64,000 nt of DNA from Dethiosulfovibrio salsuginis (lineage in GTDB: Bacteria; Synergistota; Synergistia; Synergistales; Dethiosulfovibrionaceae): positions 1-64,000 of the forward strand of contig NZ_FXBB01000004.1 of assembly GCF_900177735.1 (NCBI RefSeq). The letters run 5' to 3'. Shown here one piece after another: positions 27,049-36,458 of this stretch (its first letter is position 1; each line of letters opens with the position of its first letter). Made by a program: the position numbers and the translations under genes. The notes below the pieces were generated by a model. The model saw nothing but the letters and a program-made list of their open reading frames with translations. It ran no database searches and was not told the DNA's origin.

Positions 27049-28056
27049 ATGCACAACATAGCCATACTCGGCTGTGGCCGTATCAGCGAAAGCCACGTCG
27101 CCGCCATAGAGAAGGTAGATCAGCTCAGGCTCGTAGCCTGTTGCGATATTCTGGAGGATCGGGCCGCCGCAACCGCCGCCAAGACCGGATGCAAGGCCTA
27201 CACCGACTACAGCGCCATGCTCAGGGACGAATCCATAGACCTGGTAGCCCTCTGCACTCCCTCGGGGCTTCATCCAGCCCACGCCATCACCGCCGCCGAG
27301 GCCGGGGTCAACGTACTGTCCGAAAAGCCCCTGGGAACCAGCCTCGCCGAGGTGGACAGGGCCATAGCCGCCTGCGACAGGGCAGGGGTGCTCTACATGG
27401 AGGTAAAACAGAACCGGCTGAACCCCACCATAGTGCTGCTTCGTCAGGCCCTGGAGGCCGGGCGTTTTGGCCGGATCCACATGATAACCTCCAACGTCCT
27501 CTGGACCAGGCCTCAGGACTACTACGACATGGCCCCCTGGCGGGGAACTTGGGAGTTCGACGGAGGATGCCTCGCCAACCAGGCCGCCCACTACGTGGAT
27601 ATGGTCCAGTGGATGGGAGGATCGGTTGAGCAGGTATACTCCCTGTCCTCGACCCTCGGCAGACGGATAGAGGCGGAGGATACCATCTCAGTGGGACTCA
27701 AGTTCCGAAACGGAGCCATAGGGAACATAAACGTATCGGTGCTGACCTACCCCAGAAACCTGGAGGGAAGTATCACAATCATGGGAGACAGGGGAACCGC
27801 AAAAATAGGTGGCGTCGCCATGAACAAAGTGGAGATATGGGACTTCGACGCACCTCACCGTATGGACGAACAGCTTGACTCGGTAAGCTACGACCCTAAG
27901 AGCGTCTACGGAGGGGGACACTACGTTCTTTACAGCAGAATCCCGGGTTTTCTGAACAAAGCGGAAGGGCTTTACGGTTTCGTCAGTGCCAGAGAGGGAA
28001 GGAAGACCGTTGAGGTGTTGGAGAGGGCTTATGGGACCTATAAAAGGCTGGGATAA
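27049..28056 (+). CDS. WbpB/WlbA-like Gfo/Idh/MocA oxidoreductase
   Basis: A 335-residue NAD-dependent enzyme expected to oxidise C3 of UDP-GlcNAcA, giving the 3-keto sugar for transamination. Seen in the sequence are the N-terminal GCGRISESH nucleotide-binding loop, the family motif EKPLGTS, and the substrate-site segment CLANQAAHYVDMVQWMGG with its conserved His. WlbA-type proteins share exactly these blocks. Downstream the flippase gene begins within about 20 bp. The expected partner aminotransferase is absent from this strand of the locus. Confidence 0.85.
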   Translation: MHNIAILGCGRISESHVAAIEKVDQLRLVACCDILEDRAAATAAKTGCKAYTDYSAMLRDESIDLVALCTPSGLHPAHAITAAEAGVNVLSEKPLGTSLAEVDRAIAACDRAGVLYMEVKQNRLNPTIVLLRQALEAGRFGRIHMITSNVLWTRPQDYYDMAPWRGTWEFDGGCLANQAAHYVDMVQWMGGSVEQVYSLSSTLGRRIEAEDTISVGLKFRNGAIGNINVSVLTYPRNLEGSITIMGDRGTAKIGGVAMNKVEIWDFDAPHRMDEQLDSVSYDPKSVYGGGHYVLYSRIPGFLNKAEGLYGFVSAREGRKTVEVLERAYGTYKRLG

Positions 28057-28073
28057 TCGCTTTGGGGCATGGT

Positions 28074-29402
28074 ATGGGAGGTAGGTTTACTGGTGTTAGC
28101 AAGATAATATCCGGTGTTTTTAAATCAAACCTATTTCGTTCTGCGGGAACCTATGGCTTTTTCTCTTTGCTCAGTGTGGCGATCCCTTTCTTGCTGCTTC
28201 CGGTTATGACTAGGTATCTTACTCCCGATGACTACGGTATCGTCGCTATATTTGGGGTTATGGTCACTCTTGCAACCCCGTTTGTGGGACTCAGTGCTCA
28301 CGGTGCATACGGAAGAGCTTTTTTTGCCCCTGACCGGTTTGACGCCGATGTCTATATGGGGACGGTGGTATTTTTTGTCATCGCGACGGGACTTGCTATG
28401 CAGGGGCTGTTTTATATTTTCAGAGGGACTCTCAGCGGCATATTCTCTTTCCCTGCTTCCTGGATTTGGGCAGTTCCCCTAGTTGCATTGTCCTCCGTGA
28501 TTGGACAGATAGTCCTGACTTCTTGGCAGGTCAGAGAAGCCCCAAAGTCCTATGGCCTTTTCCAAAACGGAAGGACCTTGTCGGAGTTAATCGGAGCTCT
28601 GGGATTGGTCGTCCTCTTGGGTATGGGGTGGCAGGGCAGAATACTGTCAAAAACTGCTGTTTACGTCTTTTTCGCTATGCTTGGGTTTTGGGTTATGGTT
28701 AAAAATGATTGGCTGAGGCCTCGTTTTAACAGAGCCTATCTAGCACATGCCCTGTGCTTTGGAGTTCCTTTGATACCCCACGGTTTGGCTGGGATACTGA
28801 ACACGACCATCGATAGGGTCTTCATCTCTCATATGGTGGGAATGGCGGACACGGGGTTATACACCGTCGGTTATCAGATAGGATCCATAATAGGCCTTTT
28901 GACCACGGCGTTCAACCAGGCCTATGTCCCTTGGCTTTACAGGAAGCTAAACGAGGATTCCTCCGGGGAAAAAATAAAGATAGTTCGTCTTACCTATGCT
29001 TACTTTATCATTATAATTTTTCTTGCTCTTTTCCTTGGGTTGATCGCTCCTGTCTTGATGGGATTTCTTGTCGGCAGGGAATTTCAGGGATCCGTCGTCT
29101 TTGTCGTATGGATAGCGATGGGGTACGCCTTTAGCGGGATGTACTATATGGTCGTGAACTATATTTTTTACGCCGAAAAAACCCGTGTTTTGGCTTTGGC
29201 AACCTTCCTTGGGGCTATGATAAACATCGTTTTGAATTATTTTTTTATAAAACTAAACGGGGCTGTGGGAGCCGCTCAGGCCACCTCGTTAACCTACGTG
29301 CTGACTTTTCTCTTTGTGTGGTATGTCGCTTCAAAGGTCTACCCTATGCCGTGGAAAGAGGCTTTAAAGACAACAAAACTGAAAGACGGTGAACACAGAT
29401 GA
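28074..29402 (+). CDS. Wzx-like polysaccharide flippase (MATE/MOP fold)
   Basis: About 442 residues with twelve or so hydrophobic helices. The start region has GTYGFFSLLSVAIPFLLLPV and MTRYLTPDDYGIVAIF, the opening signature of polysaccharide-type lipid-linked oligosaccharide flippases; FISHMVGMADTGLYTVGYQ is a second family block. It should carry lipid-linked repeat units across the inner membrane. A TTG at 28062 is an alternative start; the ATG at 28074 is preferred although its ribosome site is weak. It overlaps the LegB start by 4 bp (ATGA). Codon use is slightly more AT-rich than the genes on either side. Confidence 0.88.
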   Translation: MGGRFTGVSKIISGVFKSNLFRSAGTYGFFSLLSVAIPFLLLPVMTRYLTPDDYGIVAIFGVMVTLATPFVGLSAHGAYGRAFFAPDRFDADVYMGTVVFFVIATGLAMQGLFYIFRGTLSGIFSFPASWIWAVPLVALSSVIGQIVLTSWQVREAPKSYGLFQNGRTLSELIGALGLVVLLGMGWQGRILSKTAVYVFFAMLGFWVMVKNDWLRPRFNRAYLAHALCFGVPLIPHGLAGILNTTIDRVFISHMVGMADTGLYTVGYQIGSIIGLLTTAFNQAYVPWLYRKLNEDSSGEKIKIVRLTYAYFIIIIFLALFLGLIAPVLMGFLVGREFQGSVVFVVWIAMGYAFSGMYYMVVNYIFYAEKTRVLALATFLGAMINIVLNYFFIKLNGAVGAAQATSLTYVLTFLFVWYVASKVYPMPWKEALKTTKLKDGEHR

Positions 29403-30367
29403 AAACCTTAGTGACCGGTGCAGGAGGCTTTATCGCCTCCCACCTCGTGGAAAAGCTGGTGGATCAGGGCCATGAGGTCCGTGCCTTCGTCCGCTATAAC
29501 TCAAGCAACTCCTGGGGGTGGCTGGAGAATTCCCCCTGTAGGGACTCGATCGAGATAATATCCGGCGACATCCGAGACTACGACCTGGTTCATACGGCCC
29601 TTAAAGGCTGCGATACGGTCTACCATCTCGCCGCTCTCATAGGCATTCCCTATTCCTACGTATCCCCTCTGGCCTACGTCCGAACCAACGTAGAGGGAAC
29701 CTACAACGTCCTTCAGGGGGCCAGGGAATACGGTGTGAAGGTTATCCATACCTCCACCAGCGAGACCTACGGAACCGCCCAGTACGTCCCTATCGACGAG
29801 GATCATCCTATCAATCCTCAGTCTCCCTACGCCGCTAGCAAGGCCTCCGCCGACTTTTTGGCCCTGTCCTACCACCGATCCTTCGACCTTCCTGTGTCGG
29901 TGGTCAGGCCGTTCAACACCTACGGTCCCAGACAGTCCGCTCGGGCCATTATCCCTACCGTTATATCCCAGATGCTGGACGGCAGGAATAAGCTCTCTTT
30001 AGGCAACCTAAGCCCCACCAGAGACCTCACCTTCGTCTCCGATACCGTCTCTGGCTTTATCGCCGCCGCCTCTTCCGAGGGTACGGTAGGTAAAACAGTT
30101 AACCTCGGTACGGGATACGAGATATCCATCGGCGACCTGGTGAACAAAATCGCCGAAATTGTCGGCTGTCAGGTCGAGATAGTCTCCGACGAACAGCGTA
30201 TTCGTCCCCCCAAAAGCGAGGTGGAGCGGCTACTGTCGAACCCGTCGAGAATGGAATCCCTCTCCCGCTGGAAGGCAACCGTCTCTCTGAACGAGGGGCT
30301 TAAAAAGACGGTGGAGTGGATGAAAGACCGGAAATCGCTCTATAAAAGCGACCTGTACAACGTCTAG
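29399..30367 (+). CDS. LegB-like nucleotide-sugar 4,6-dehydratase
   Basis: A 322-residue extended SDR with the NAD motif GAGGFIASH, HLAALIGIPYSYVSP, the active-site region TSTSETYGTAQ, and YAASKAS holding the Tyr-Lys pair. RPFNTYGPRQSARAIIP follows. TSETYGTA with a threonine in place of the epimerase serine is typical of dehydratases, and the closest match I know is the LegB enzyme of legionaminic-acid synthesis, which acts on nucleotide-linked GlcNAc. The next genes (LegG, LegI, PtmE, LegF types) support this. It could also feed the PglE/PglD bacillosamine genes at 41-44 kb, for which no separate dehydratase is seen. Confidence 0.83.
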   Translation: MKTLVTGAGGFIASHLVEKLVDQGHEVRAFVRYNSSNSWGWLENSPCRDSIEIISGDIRDYDLVHTALKGCDTVYHLAALIGIPYSYVSPLAYVRTNVEGTYNVLQGAREYGVKVIHTSTSETYGTAQYVPIDEDHPINPQSPYAASKASADFLALSYHRSFDLPVSVVRPFNTYGPRQSARAIIPTVISQMLDGRNKLSLGNLSPTRDLTFVSDTVSGFIAAASSEGTVGKTVNLGTGYEISIGDLVNKIAEIVGCQVEIVSDEQRIRPPKSEVERLLSNPSRMESLSRWKATVSLNEGLKKTVEWMKDRKSLYKSDLYNV

Positions 30368-30383
30368 GCTCGGAGCGGCTGAC

Positions 30384-31559
30384 GTGACCTCTAAAAATAA
30401 AGCCCGCCGTAAGATAGCGGTAGTGACGGGCACCAGGGCGGAATACGGCCTGCTTTACTGGCTCATGAAGGAGATCCAGTCCGACCCAGATCTGGAACTG
30501 CAACTGATAGTCACCGGTGCCCATCTGTCGCCTGAGTTCGGCCTTACTTGGAGGGAGATCGAGTCCGACGGCTTTCCCGTAGACAGATCAGTGGAGATGC
30601 TCCTATCGGGGGATTCCACAGTTGCGATAACCAAATCCCTCGGCCTCGGCCTTATAGGCTTTGCCGACGCCTTTAAGGAGCTGAGCCCCGACGTCGCCGT
30701 TATCCTGGGGGATAGATACGAGATGTTAGGGGTAGCGGCGGCGGCCAACTTGGCCGGTATCCCCATAGCCCACATCCACGGAGGGGAGATAACCCTAGGT
30801 GCGTACGACGACTCCTTCCGTCACGCCATAACCAAGATGAGCTCTCTGCACTTCGTCGCCAACGAAACCTACAGGGACAGGGTTATCCAGATGGGAGAGT
30901 GTCCCGAATCGGTGTTCGTCGTCGGTCCCGCCTGCGCCGACTCCCTGTCGAGACAGGCCCTTCCGTCCAAAGTGGACCTGGAGGAACACCTTTCCATAGA
31001 TCTGGGCAAGCCCCTTATGGTGGTGACATACCATCCCGAGACCCGCTCGTCGCTATCCTCGGAAGACCAGATCGACCGGTTGCTTCGTGCCCTTGACCGG
31101 TTTAAAGGGGCCACCATGGTCTTTACCGGGGCCAATGCCGATACGGATGGACGGATCATAAACGACCGCATAGCCCGTTTCTGTGCCGAAGACCCTAAAC
31201 GCAAGGTATTCGTACAGTCTCTTGGAAGAAAACGGTACTGGGGGATGTTGTCCATCGCCGACGTGGTGGTAGGCAACTCATCCAGCGGCGTGATAGAGGC
31301 TCCTTTAGTAGGGGTTCCGGTGGTCAACGTCGGGGATAGACAGGCCGGTCGTATAAGGGATCCTCTGGTGATAGACTGCCATTGCGACGAAGAGGCCATA
31401 AAATCCTCCATAAGCCTCGCCCTGGATCGGGGAAGGGTGGATACCAACGGTAGGGTAGAATTGCCTAGTCCCGCTGTGACCATGGCCAATCACATTAGGG
31501 CCTTCGAGTTCAAAACGCCGAAAGGTTTTTACGACATACCCTGGAGGGAGAGGATTTAA
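30384..31559 (+). CDS. LegG/NeuC-like hydrolysing UDP-sugar 2-epimerase
   Basis: A 391-residue enzyme with the epimerase-2 hallmarks VVTGTRAEYGLLYWL, VILGDRYEML, IAHIHGGEITLGAYDDSFRH and GNSSSGVIEAP. This branch releases the nucleotide and inverts C2, giving 2,4-diacetamido-2,4,6-trideoxy-mannose for legionaminic acid, or ManNAc for sialic acid. With LegB next door the legionaminic route is favoured. It starts with GTG at 30384. Its stop TAA shares a base with the next ATG (TAATG), so LegI translation is coupled. Confidence 0.87.
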   Translation: MTSKNKARRKIAVVTGTRAEYGLLYWLMKEIQSDPDLELQLIVTGAHLSPEFGLTWREIESDGFPVDRSVEMLLSGDSTVAITKSLGLGLIGFADAFKELSPDVAVILGDRYEMLGVAAAANLAGIPIAHIHGGEITLGAYDDSFRHAITKMSSLHFVANETYRDRVIQMGECPESVFVVGPACADSLSRQALPSKVDLEEHLSIDLGKPLMVVTYHPETRSSLSSEDQIDRLLRALDRFKGATMVFTGANADTDGRIINDRIARFCAEDPKRKVFVQSLGRKRYWGMLSIADVVVGNSSSGVIEAPLVGVPVVNVGDRQAGRIRDPLVIDCHCDEEAIKSSISLALDRGRVDTNGRVELPSPAVTMANHIRAFEFKTPKGFYDIPWRERI

Positions 31560-32623
31560 TGGCCGTCTACATAATCGCCGAAGCAGGCGTAAACCACAAC
31601 GGATCTATGGAAATGGCCCTGAAGCTGGTGGACGCCGCCGCCGAAGCTGGGGCGGACGCTGTGAAGTTTCAGACCTTCAAGGCGGAAAAGCTGGTCAAAA
31701 GGGACGCTCCTAAGGCGGAGTACCAGATAAAGACCACCGGAGCGGGAGAATCCCAGTTCGACATGCTTCGTCGGCTGGAGCTCTCCGAGGACGACCACCG
31801 AAGGATACAGACAGCCTGTAAGGATAGAGGGATCGATTTTCTGTCCACCCCTTTCGACAAAGACAGCCTGTCCTTTCTGGCGGACAATCTGGGGCTCAAA
31901 AAGATCAAACTGGGATCCGGGGAGGTGACCAACGGTCCACTGCTCCTGAAGGCGGCTAAGGCGAGCCTGTCGGTTATCCTCTCCACAGGAATGAGTCTTT
32001 TAGGGGAGGTGGAGATGGCCTTAGGCTGTCTGGCCTTCGGCTATATGGGCCTTGAAAATCCCTCAAAAGAGGGGTTCGTGGCGGCCTATTCGGACCCCGA
32101 GGGCCGTTCCCTCTTGAGGGATAAGGTGACGGTGTTGCACTGCACATCCGAGTACCCCGCTCCCCTGGAGGACGTGAACCTGAACTGCATGGTGACCATG
32201 GGGAAGGCCCTGGGCCTGTCGGTGGGATATTCGGACCACACCCAGGGTATCTCGGTTCCCATCGCCGCTGTGGCCCTAGGGGCTACGGTGGTAGAGAAAC
32301 ACTTCACACTGGATAAAAATCTGCCTGGGCCGGACCACAGGGCCTCTATAGATCCAGGTGAGATGGCCTCTATGGTGAAGGCCATAAGGGACGTGGAGCT
32401 GGCACTAGGGGACGGAACGAAAACGGTGACGCCCAGCGAGAGGACGAACAGGCTTACAGTCAGGAAAAGCCTTGCCTTCTCGTCGGACCTTCCCTGCGGT
32501 TCGACCATAGAAGAGCGCCAGCTGCTGCCTCTCCGCCCCGGGAATGGGGTTTCCCCCATGGATATGTGGAATATACTGGGGCGAACCACGGTTAAGGACG
32601 TTAAAGTAGGAGACCTTCTCTAA
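31559..32623 (+). CDS. LegI/NeuB-like nonulosonic acid synthase
   Basis: A 354-residue enzyme that condenses the six-carbon precursor with phosphoenolpyruvate to form a nine-carbon acid. The TIM barrel begins IIAEAGVNHNGSMEMA, followed by AVKFQTFKAEKL, LSTPFDKDSL, KLGSGEVTN, LSTGMS and HCTSEYPAP. A C-terminal SAF (antifreeze-like) domain starts around RKSLAF and ends near VGDLL. Only context separates legionaminate from sialate synthases; the LegB and PtmE neighbours favour legionaminate. Confidence 0.9.
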   Translation: MAVYIIAEAGVNHNGSMEMALKLVDAAAEAGADAVKFQTFKAEKLVKRDAPKAEYQIKTTGAGESQFDMLRRLELSEDDHRRIQTACKDRGIDFLSTPFDKDSLSFLADNLGLKKIKLGSGEVTNGPLLLKAAKASLSVILSTGMSLLGEVEMALGCLAFGYMGLENPSKEGFVAAYSDPEGRSLLRDKVTVLHCTSEYPAPLEDVNLNCMVTMGKALGLSVGYSDHTQGISVPIAAVALGATVVEKHFTLDKNLPGPDHRASIDPGEMASMVKAIRDVELALGDGTKTVTPSERTNRLTVRKSLAFSSDLPCGSTIEERQLLPLRPGNGVSPMDMWNILGRTTVKDVKVGDLL

Positions 32624-33247
32624 GTGGGCTGGATAATATTAGGAGGCGGCGGCCACGGCTCCGTCATAGGGGATATCCTCTTGAGCGACGGCCACTCCGT
32701 CGAGGGCTTTACCGATATATCACCCTCGCCCCCTCTTTTGGGCCGTATACCATACCTAGGGGACGATCTCGTCGTTTTAGCCAGGGACCGACGGGAGGTC
32801 TGTCTGGCTAACGGAATAGGGTCCGTAGGAGATCCCTCCTTGAGACTGAGGATATTCGAGGACTTTCAGGGTAAAGGCTATGATTTTCCGCCGGTAATAT
32901 CTAAAAACGCCTATATATCCCCCTTTGCCTCCCTGGGACAGGGGACGGTGATTTTCCCAGGAGCGATTATCCAGACGGCGGTTTCCCTCGGTGTAAACGT
33001 GATAATAAACACAGGAGCGGTAGTGGACCACGGATGTAAAATAGGCAACCACGTTCATATCGCCCCTGGTACGGTCCTGTCCGGCGACGTCACAGTAGGG
33101 GACCGTTGCCACATAGGGACCGGAGCGTCGGTGATACAGGGAATAGAGATAGGCGAAGGTGCGATCGTAGCCGCTGGGGCCGTGGTCGTTAAGTCCGTCG
33201 GAAACGGAGAGACTGTTATGGGAGTTCCCGCAAGGAGGAGACCTTAG
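32624..33247 (+). CDS. PglD/NeuD-like sugar O/N-acyltransferase
   Basis: A 207-residue enzyme with an N-terminal GGGGHG nucleotide-binding fold and a C-terminal left-handed beta-helix (VNVIINTGAVVDHGCKIG, HIAPGTVLSGDVTVG). The catalytic histidine lies in the DHGCKIGNHVHIAPG block. In this place it most likely acetylates the 4-amino sugar made from the LegB product (LegH/PglD role) or acetylates the nonulosonic acid (NeuD role). The GTG start directly follows the LegI stop codon. A homologous protein at 41401-42036 belongs to the PglC/PglE group. Confidence 0.85.
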   Translation: MGWIILGGGGHGSVIGDILLSDGHSVEGFTDISPSPPLLGRIPYLGDDLVVLARDRREVCLANGIGSVGDPSLRLRIFEDFQGKGYDFPPVISKNAYISPFASLGQGTVIFPGAIIQTAVSLGVNVIINTGAVVDHGCKIGNHVHIAPGTVLSGDVTVGDRCHIGTGASVIQGIEIGEGAIVAAGAVVVKSVGNGETVMGVPARRRP

Positions 33248-33259
33248 TGAGGTTTTTGA

Positions 33260-34327
33260 ATGAATAAGGACATCGCCATTCGAGCTCTTTGTGTTGACTC
33301 TTTTCTCGCTTTAAAGGGTGCCTTGAGTATTATCGATGCTAACGCATCTCAATTTGTCCTAGTAGTCGATAAAGACGATACCCTCCTCGGGGTCGTAACC
33401 GATGGAGATATCAGAAGGGCTATTCTAAGAGGGGACTCCCTTGATTCCCCTGTGTCCTCCGTCATGAACAGGTCCCCTAAGGTTACAGTTGAGGGTGAGT
33501 CGCGGGGCTCAATGATTCGCCGTATGAAGGAGCTTGATGTCCATTTTCTCATAAAGGTCGACGAAAATCGGCGGGTTTTGGGAATAGTCCGTTTTTCAGA
33601 TCTGGCTGTCCCTGCGACCAGGACAAATCCCGTCGTCATAATGGCCGGTGGGAGGGGCCGTCGGCTGGGGGCTTTGACCGATAACTGTCCCAAGCCTATG
33701 CTGCCTTTGGGGAAGAAGCCCATACTCGAGATGATCATAGAAAACCTGGTGGAGTGCGGTTTTCTTAATTTCTATATCTCCGTAAACTACCTCAAAGACA
33801 GCATTATCGACCATTTTGGCGACGGTGACAGGCTAGGTATCAAAATAGCCTATCTTCACGAGGAAAAGCCCTTGAATACAGCGGGATCCTTGAGCCTCAT
33901 AGATCCTTTGCCGAAAGAGCCCTTACTGGTGATGAACGGGGATATCTTCACCGATTTGGATTTTGGAGAGCTTATAGATACCCACGAGAGATCTGGAGCC
34001 GACGGAACCATGTGTCTCAGGGAGATGTCCTATCAGGTTCCCTTCGGAGTCGTAGATCTATCCGACGATGGCAGTGTTAGCTCCATCAGGGAAAAGCCGG
34101 TTATAACCTATATGGCGAACGCCGGTATGTATGTTCTGAGCCCAGAGGTATTGTCCTTTGTCCCTAAAGGGGAGCCCTATGCCATGACGACCCTCATGGA
34201 TGACCTAATCTCCAGAGGCAAAAAACTTGTCTCCCATACCGTCGATGGCCTATGGATAGACGTCGGCAGGATGGAGGACTTTGAGCGAGCCCGTCGGTCC
34301 GTATGCGACGATTCCAGGTTGAGGTGA
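33260..34327 (+). CDS. PtmE-like CBS-domain nucleotidyltransferase
   Basis: A 355-residue fusion of two CBS motifs (about residues 1-120; VVDKDDTLLGVVTDGDIRRA) and a sugar-phosphate nucleotidyltransferase domain (VIMAGGRGRRLGALTDNCPK, then MNGDIFTDLDF). In Campylobacter PtmE makes GDP-GlcNAc, the entry point of the GDP-linked legionaminate route. Its presence here argues that this pathway uses GDP-linked rather than UDP-linked intermediates. The CBS pair may regulate it by nucleotides. Ribosome site GTGAGG, 13 bp after the preceding gene. Confidence 0.86.
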   Translation: MNKDIAIRALCVDSFLALKGALSIIDANASQFVLVVDKDDTLLGVVTDGDIRRAILRGDSLDSPVSSVMNRSPKVTVEGESRGSMIRRMKELDVHFLIKVDENRRVLGIVRFSDLAVPATRTNPVVIMAGGRGRRLGALTDNCPKPMLPLGKKPILEMIIENLVECGFLNFYISVNYLKDSIIDHFGDGDRLGIKIAYLHEEKPLNTAGSLSLIDPLPKEPLLVMNGDIFTDLDFGELIDTHERSGADGTMCLREMSYQVPFGVVDLSDDGSVSSIREKPVITYMANAGMYVLSPEVLSFVPKGEPYAMTTLMDDLISRGKKLVSHTVDGLWIDVGRMEDFERARRSVCDDSRLR

Positions 34328-34333
34328 TCTCAG

Positions 34334-35026
34334 TTGTACGAGGACAAGAGAGTTCTGGCCATAATACCGGCCAGAGGTGGTTCAAAGAGGATACCAGGCA
34401 AGAACGTAAAGATACTGGGGGATAAGCCTTTAATAGCCTGGACCGTAGAGGCTGCGAAAAAATCGGCCTACATAGACAGGTTAATCCTTTCCTCCGACGA
34501 TAACGCCATAGCGAAGGTAGCCCAGGAGCACGGCTGCGATGTCCCTTTTATGAGGCCTGACAGCTTAGCGACCGATACCGCTACCAGTGCCGACGTGGTT
34601 ATACACGCACTGAACTTTCTAGGTGACGGTCTTTTCGACTACGTGATTTTGCTTCAGCCTACATCTCCCTTTCGATCCTGTGAGGATGTGGACGGAGCCA
34701 TAAAGGGCTGTCTTTCTGGAGGTTTTTCGTCATTGATCTCCACCAGACCGGTGAGGGAAAATCCCTCATGGATGTATTCCCAGGAGGGAGAGGTCTTGTC
34801 CTCCCTCTCCGAACGCCTTGGAGAGGCTGCTTCTCTGCGGTGGCAGATATTGAATGGGGCCATCTATGTATTCGACGTCCGGTGGTTTTTGAGGAACAGA
34901 GCCTTCATGGACGAGAAAACCCGCCTCTATTCCATGCCCTGGGAGAGGTCCGTCGATATAGACACCATGGAGGACTGGGCCTGGGCGGAGTTTTTGTTGG
35001 ACAAGGGGATTTTGACGTGGAGATAA
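34334..35026 (+). CDS. CMP-legionaminate/CMP-sialate synthetase (LegF/NeuA-like)
   Basis: A 230-residue cytidylyltransferase that activates the nonulosonic acid with CTP. The opening IIPARGGSKRIPGKNVK is diagnostic; LILSSDDNAIAKVAQEHG, ILLQPTSPFRS and DIDTMEDWAWAE complete the family pattern. The TTG start has an almost perfect ribosome site, GAGGTGATC, five bases upstream. Its last 10 bases overlap the next gene. Confidence 0.9.
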   Translation: MYEDKRVLAIIPARGGSKRIPGKNVKILGDKPLIAWTVEAAKKSAYIDRLILSSDDNAIAKVAQEHGCDVPFMRPDSLATDTATSADVVIHALNFLGDGLFDYVILLQPTSPFRSCEDVDGAIKGCLSGGFSSLISTRPVRENPSWMYSQEGEVLSSLSERLGEAASLRWQILNGAIYVFDVRWFLRNRAFMDEKTRLYSMPWERSVDIDTMEDWAWAEFLLDKGILTWR

Positions 35027-36441
35027 AGACACTTCAGGATATATTGGTTATAGAGGACACTCCGGAAATACTGAGTTTTCGCTGTCCCGATACGGGATAT
35101 CTGCTCTGGCCTTTGATCAGAAACGTGTTTATACGGTTCATAAAAAGCGATCTACACTATAAAGAACCTTTGATTTCAGATCAAAGACAACCTCGTCCGA
35201 GGAAGGCCTATCTTTCGGTCCTAAAGGCCTGTGCCCACAACGCTATAAAGGGGCGACATCTGAGGGGGGATGTGCTTATATCCTCTACAGGAAGCCATGT
35301 CCTCCGAGATGGGCTGTTTTTTAACCGTCTATCGGATCACTTTGCCATAGCTGCCTCGGATAGGACCGTTACCATGGAGTCTTTGCCGATTGACTGGCGT
35401 TGGCCCTTTCCCAGGGTAAACGAAAAGGTCCTATTCGATTCCCCTATTCTGGGGCTTTCGTCTCTCTATGGTAAGTTTAGCGTTAGAGATAGACACGTAA
35501 AGGCCGCTACCGCTCTCGTGGACTTTGTGGCGAATAGGGCAATAACGTTGATTGGGTGGTCTCTTTCCCAGAAGCGAAAGCGCTTTTTGATCGAGGGGCT
35601 CTCTAGAAGGGCTGCATCTATACCAGGGGCCAGGCTCCTCTATTCAAGGCTTTTTAGAAGAACAAGGGCCAGGATGCTGTTGAGGGAGGAGGCTTCCTAC
35701 GGGGGATCTTCCATAATAAATATGATCGCGAGAGAAAACGGCCTTGTCACCGCGGAGTATCAGCATGGCAGCATCTCCTCTGGCCACGATGCCTATAACT
35801 TTTCAAAGACCCTCTGTGATAGCCCTGATTACCGTCGAACCCTTCCACAGTTTTTGCTTGGGTATGGAACGTGGTGGCTTGACCAGCTACAAACTCCTTC
35901 TGAAAAAATCCCCATCGGAAATCCTTTCAGGACGGATGCCCTTAAAAGAGTCAGGATGGATGGGGATAGGAAGAAGGACATACTGGTCTTAGGTGATGGA
36001 ACAGAGACTGAGAAGTACCTCTCGCTGTGTTCTTTTCTTGCAGATGCCCTTAGTGAAAAATACAGGGTAGTCTTTAGGCCTCACCCTATCGAAAGGGAGC
36101 AGGTTGCCAGAAAGTACGGAAAAAGGAAAGGCAAGATTGCCCTGGAGTGGGAGAAAGATATCTACGATGCCTTTGCCTCTGCGGATATCTTGATCAGCGA
36201 GCTTTCCACTGGACTCTTTGAGGCTATAGGTCTGGTTCGATCGGTATTCCTTTGGGATACCGAAAAGGCGAGGTTTTGTTATCCATCTCATCCTTTTTCG
36301 ACTTTTTCTTCATCTGATGATCTCGTTGAAAAGATAGCGTTTGGAAAAGAGGGCGAAGTTTCCGCCTCGATTATCGAGTCGATGTGGGCTTCTGGCTGGG
36401 AGAGCAACTACCGTGATTTCCTGAAAAACGCCTTATCCTGA
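35017..36441 (+). CDS. Predicted GT-B glycosyltransferase, candidate nonulosonic acid transferase
   Basis: A 474-residue product from a GTG inside the end of the synthetase gene, with AAGGGG before it; the open frame reaches further back but there it is only the synthetase in another frame. It is soluble. A Rossmann-like half carries EYQHGSISSGHDAYN and a second half has ILVLGDGTETEKYL, FRPHPIERE and ILISELSTGLFEAIG. This H-P-x-E and S-x-x-x-x-E-A layout is that of capsule and glycerophospho-type GT-B transferases. Immediate coupling to the CMP-sugar synthetase makes it the best candidate for transferring the nonulosonic acid; no characterised close homologue comes to mind. Confidence 0.72.
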   Translation: MEIKTLQDILVIEDTPEILSFRCPDTGYLLWPLIRNVFIRFIKSDLHYKEPLISDQRQPRPRKAYLSVLKACAHNAIKGRHLRGDVLISSTGSHVLRDGLFFNRLSDHFAIAASDRTVTMESLPIDWRWPFPRVNEKVLFDSPILGLSSLYGKFSVRDRHVKAATALVDFVANRAITLIGWSLSQKRKRFLIEGLSRRAASIPGARLLYSRLFRRTRARMLLREEASYGGSSIINMIARENGLVTAEYQHGSISSGHDAYNFSKTLCDSPDYRRTLPQFLLGYGTWWLDQLQTPSEKIPIGNPFRTDALKRVRMDGDRKKDILVLGDGTETEKYLSLCSFLADALSEKYRVVFRPHPIEREQVARKYGKRKGKIALEWEKDIYDAFASADILISELSTGLFEAIGLVRSVFLWDTEKARFCYPSHPFSTFSSSDDLVEKIAFGKEGEVSASIIESMWASGWESNYRDFLKNALS

Positions 36442-36458
36442 ATTGTAGGGAGAAAAAT

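Noticed and set aside
34768-35016. 5' extension of the GT-B gene
   Set aside because: This part overlaps LegF in another frame and has no homology-like features; the GTG at 35017 with AAGGGG is a better start.
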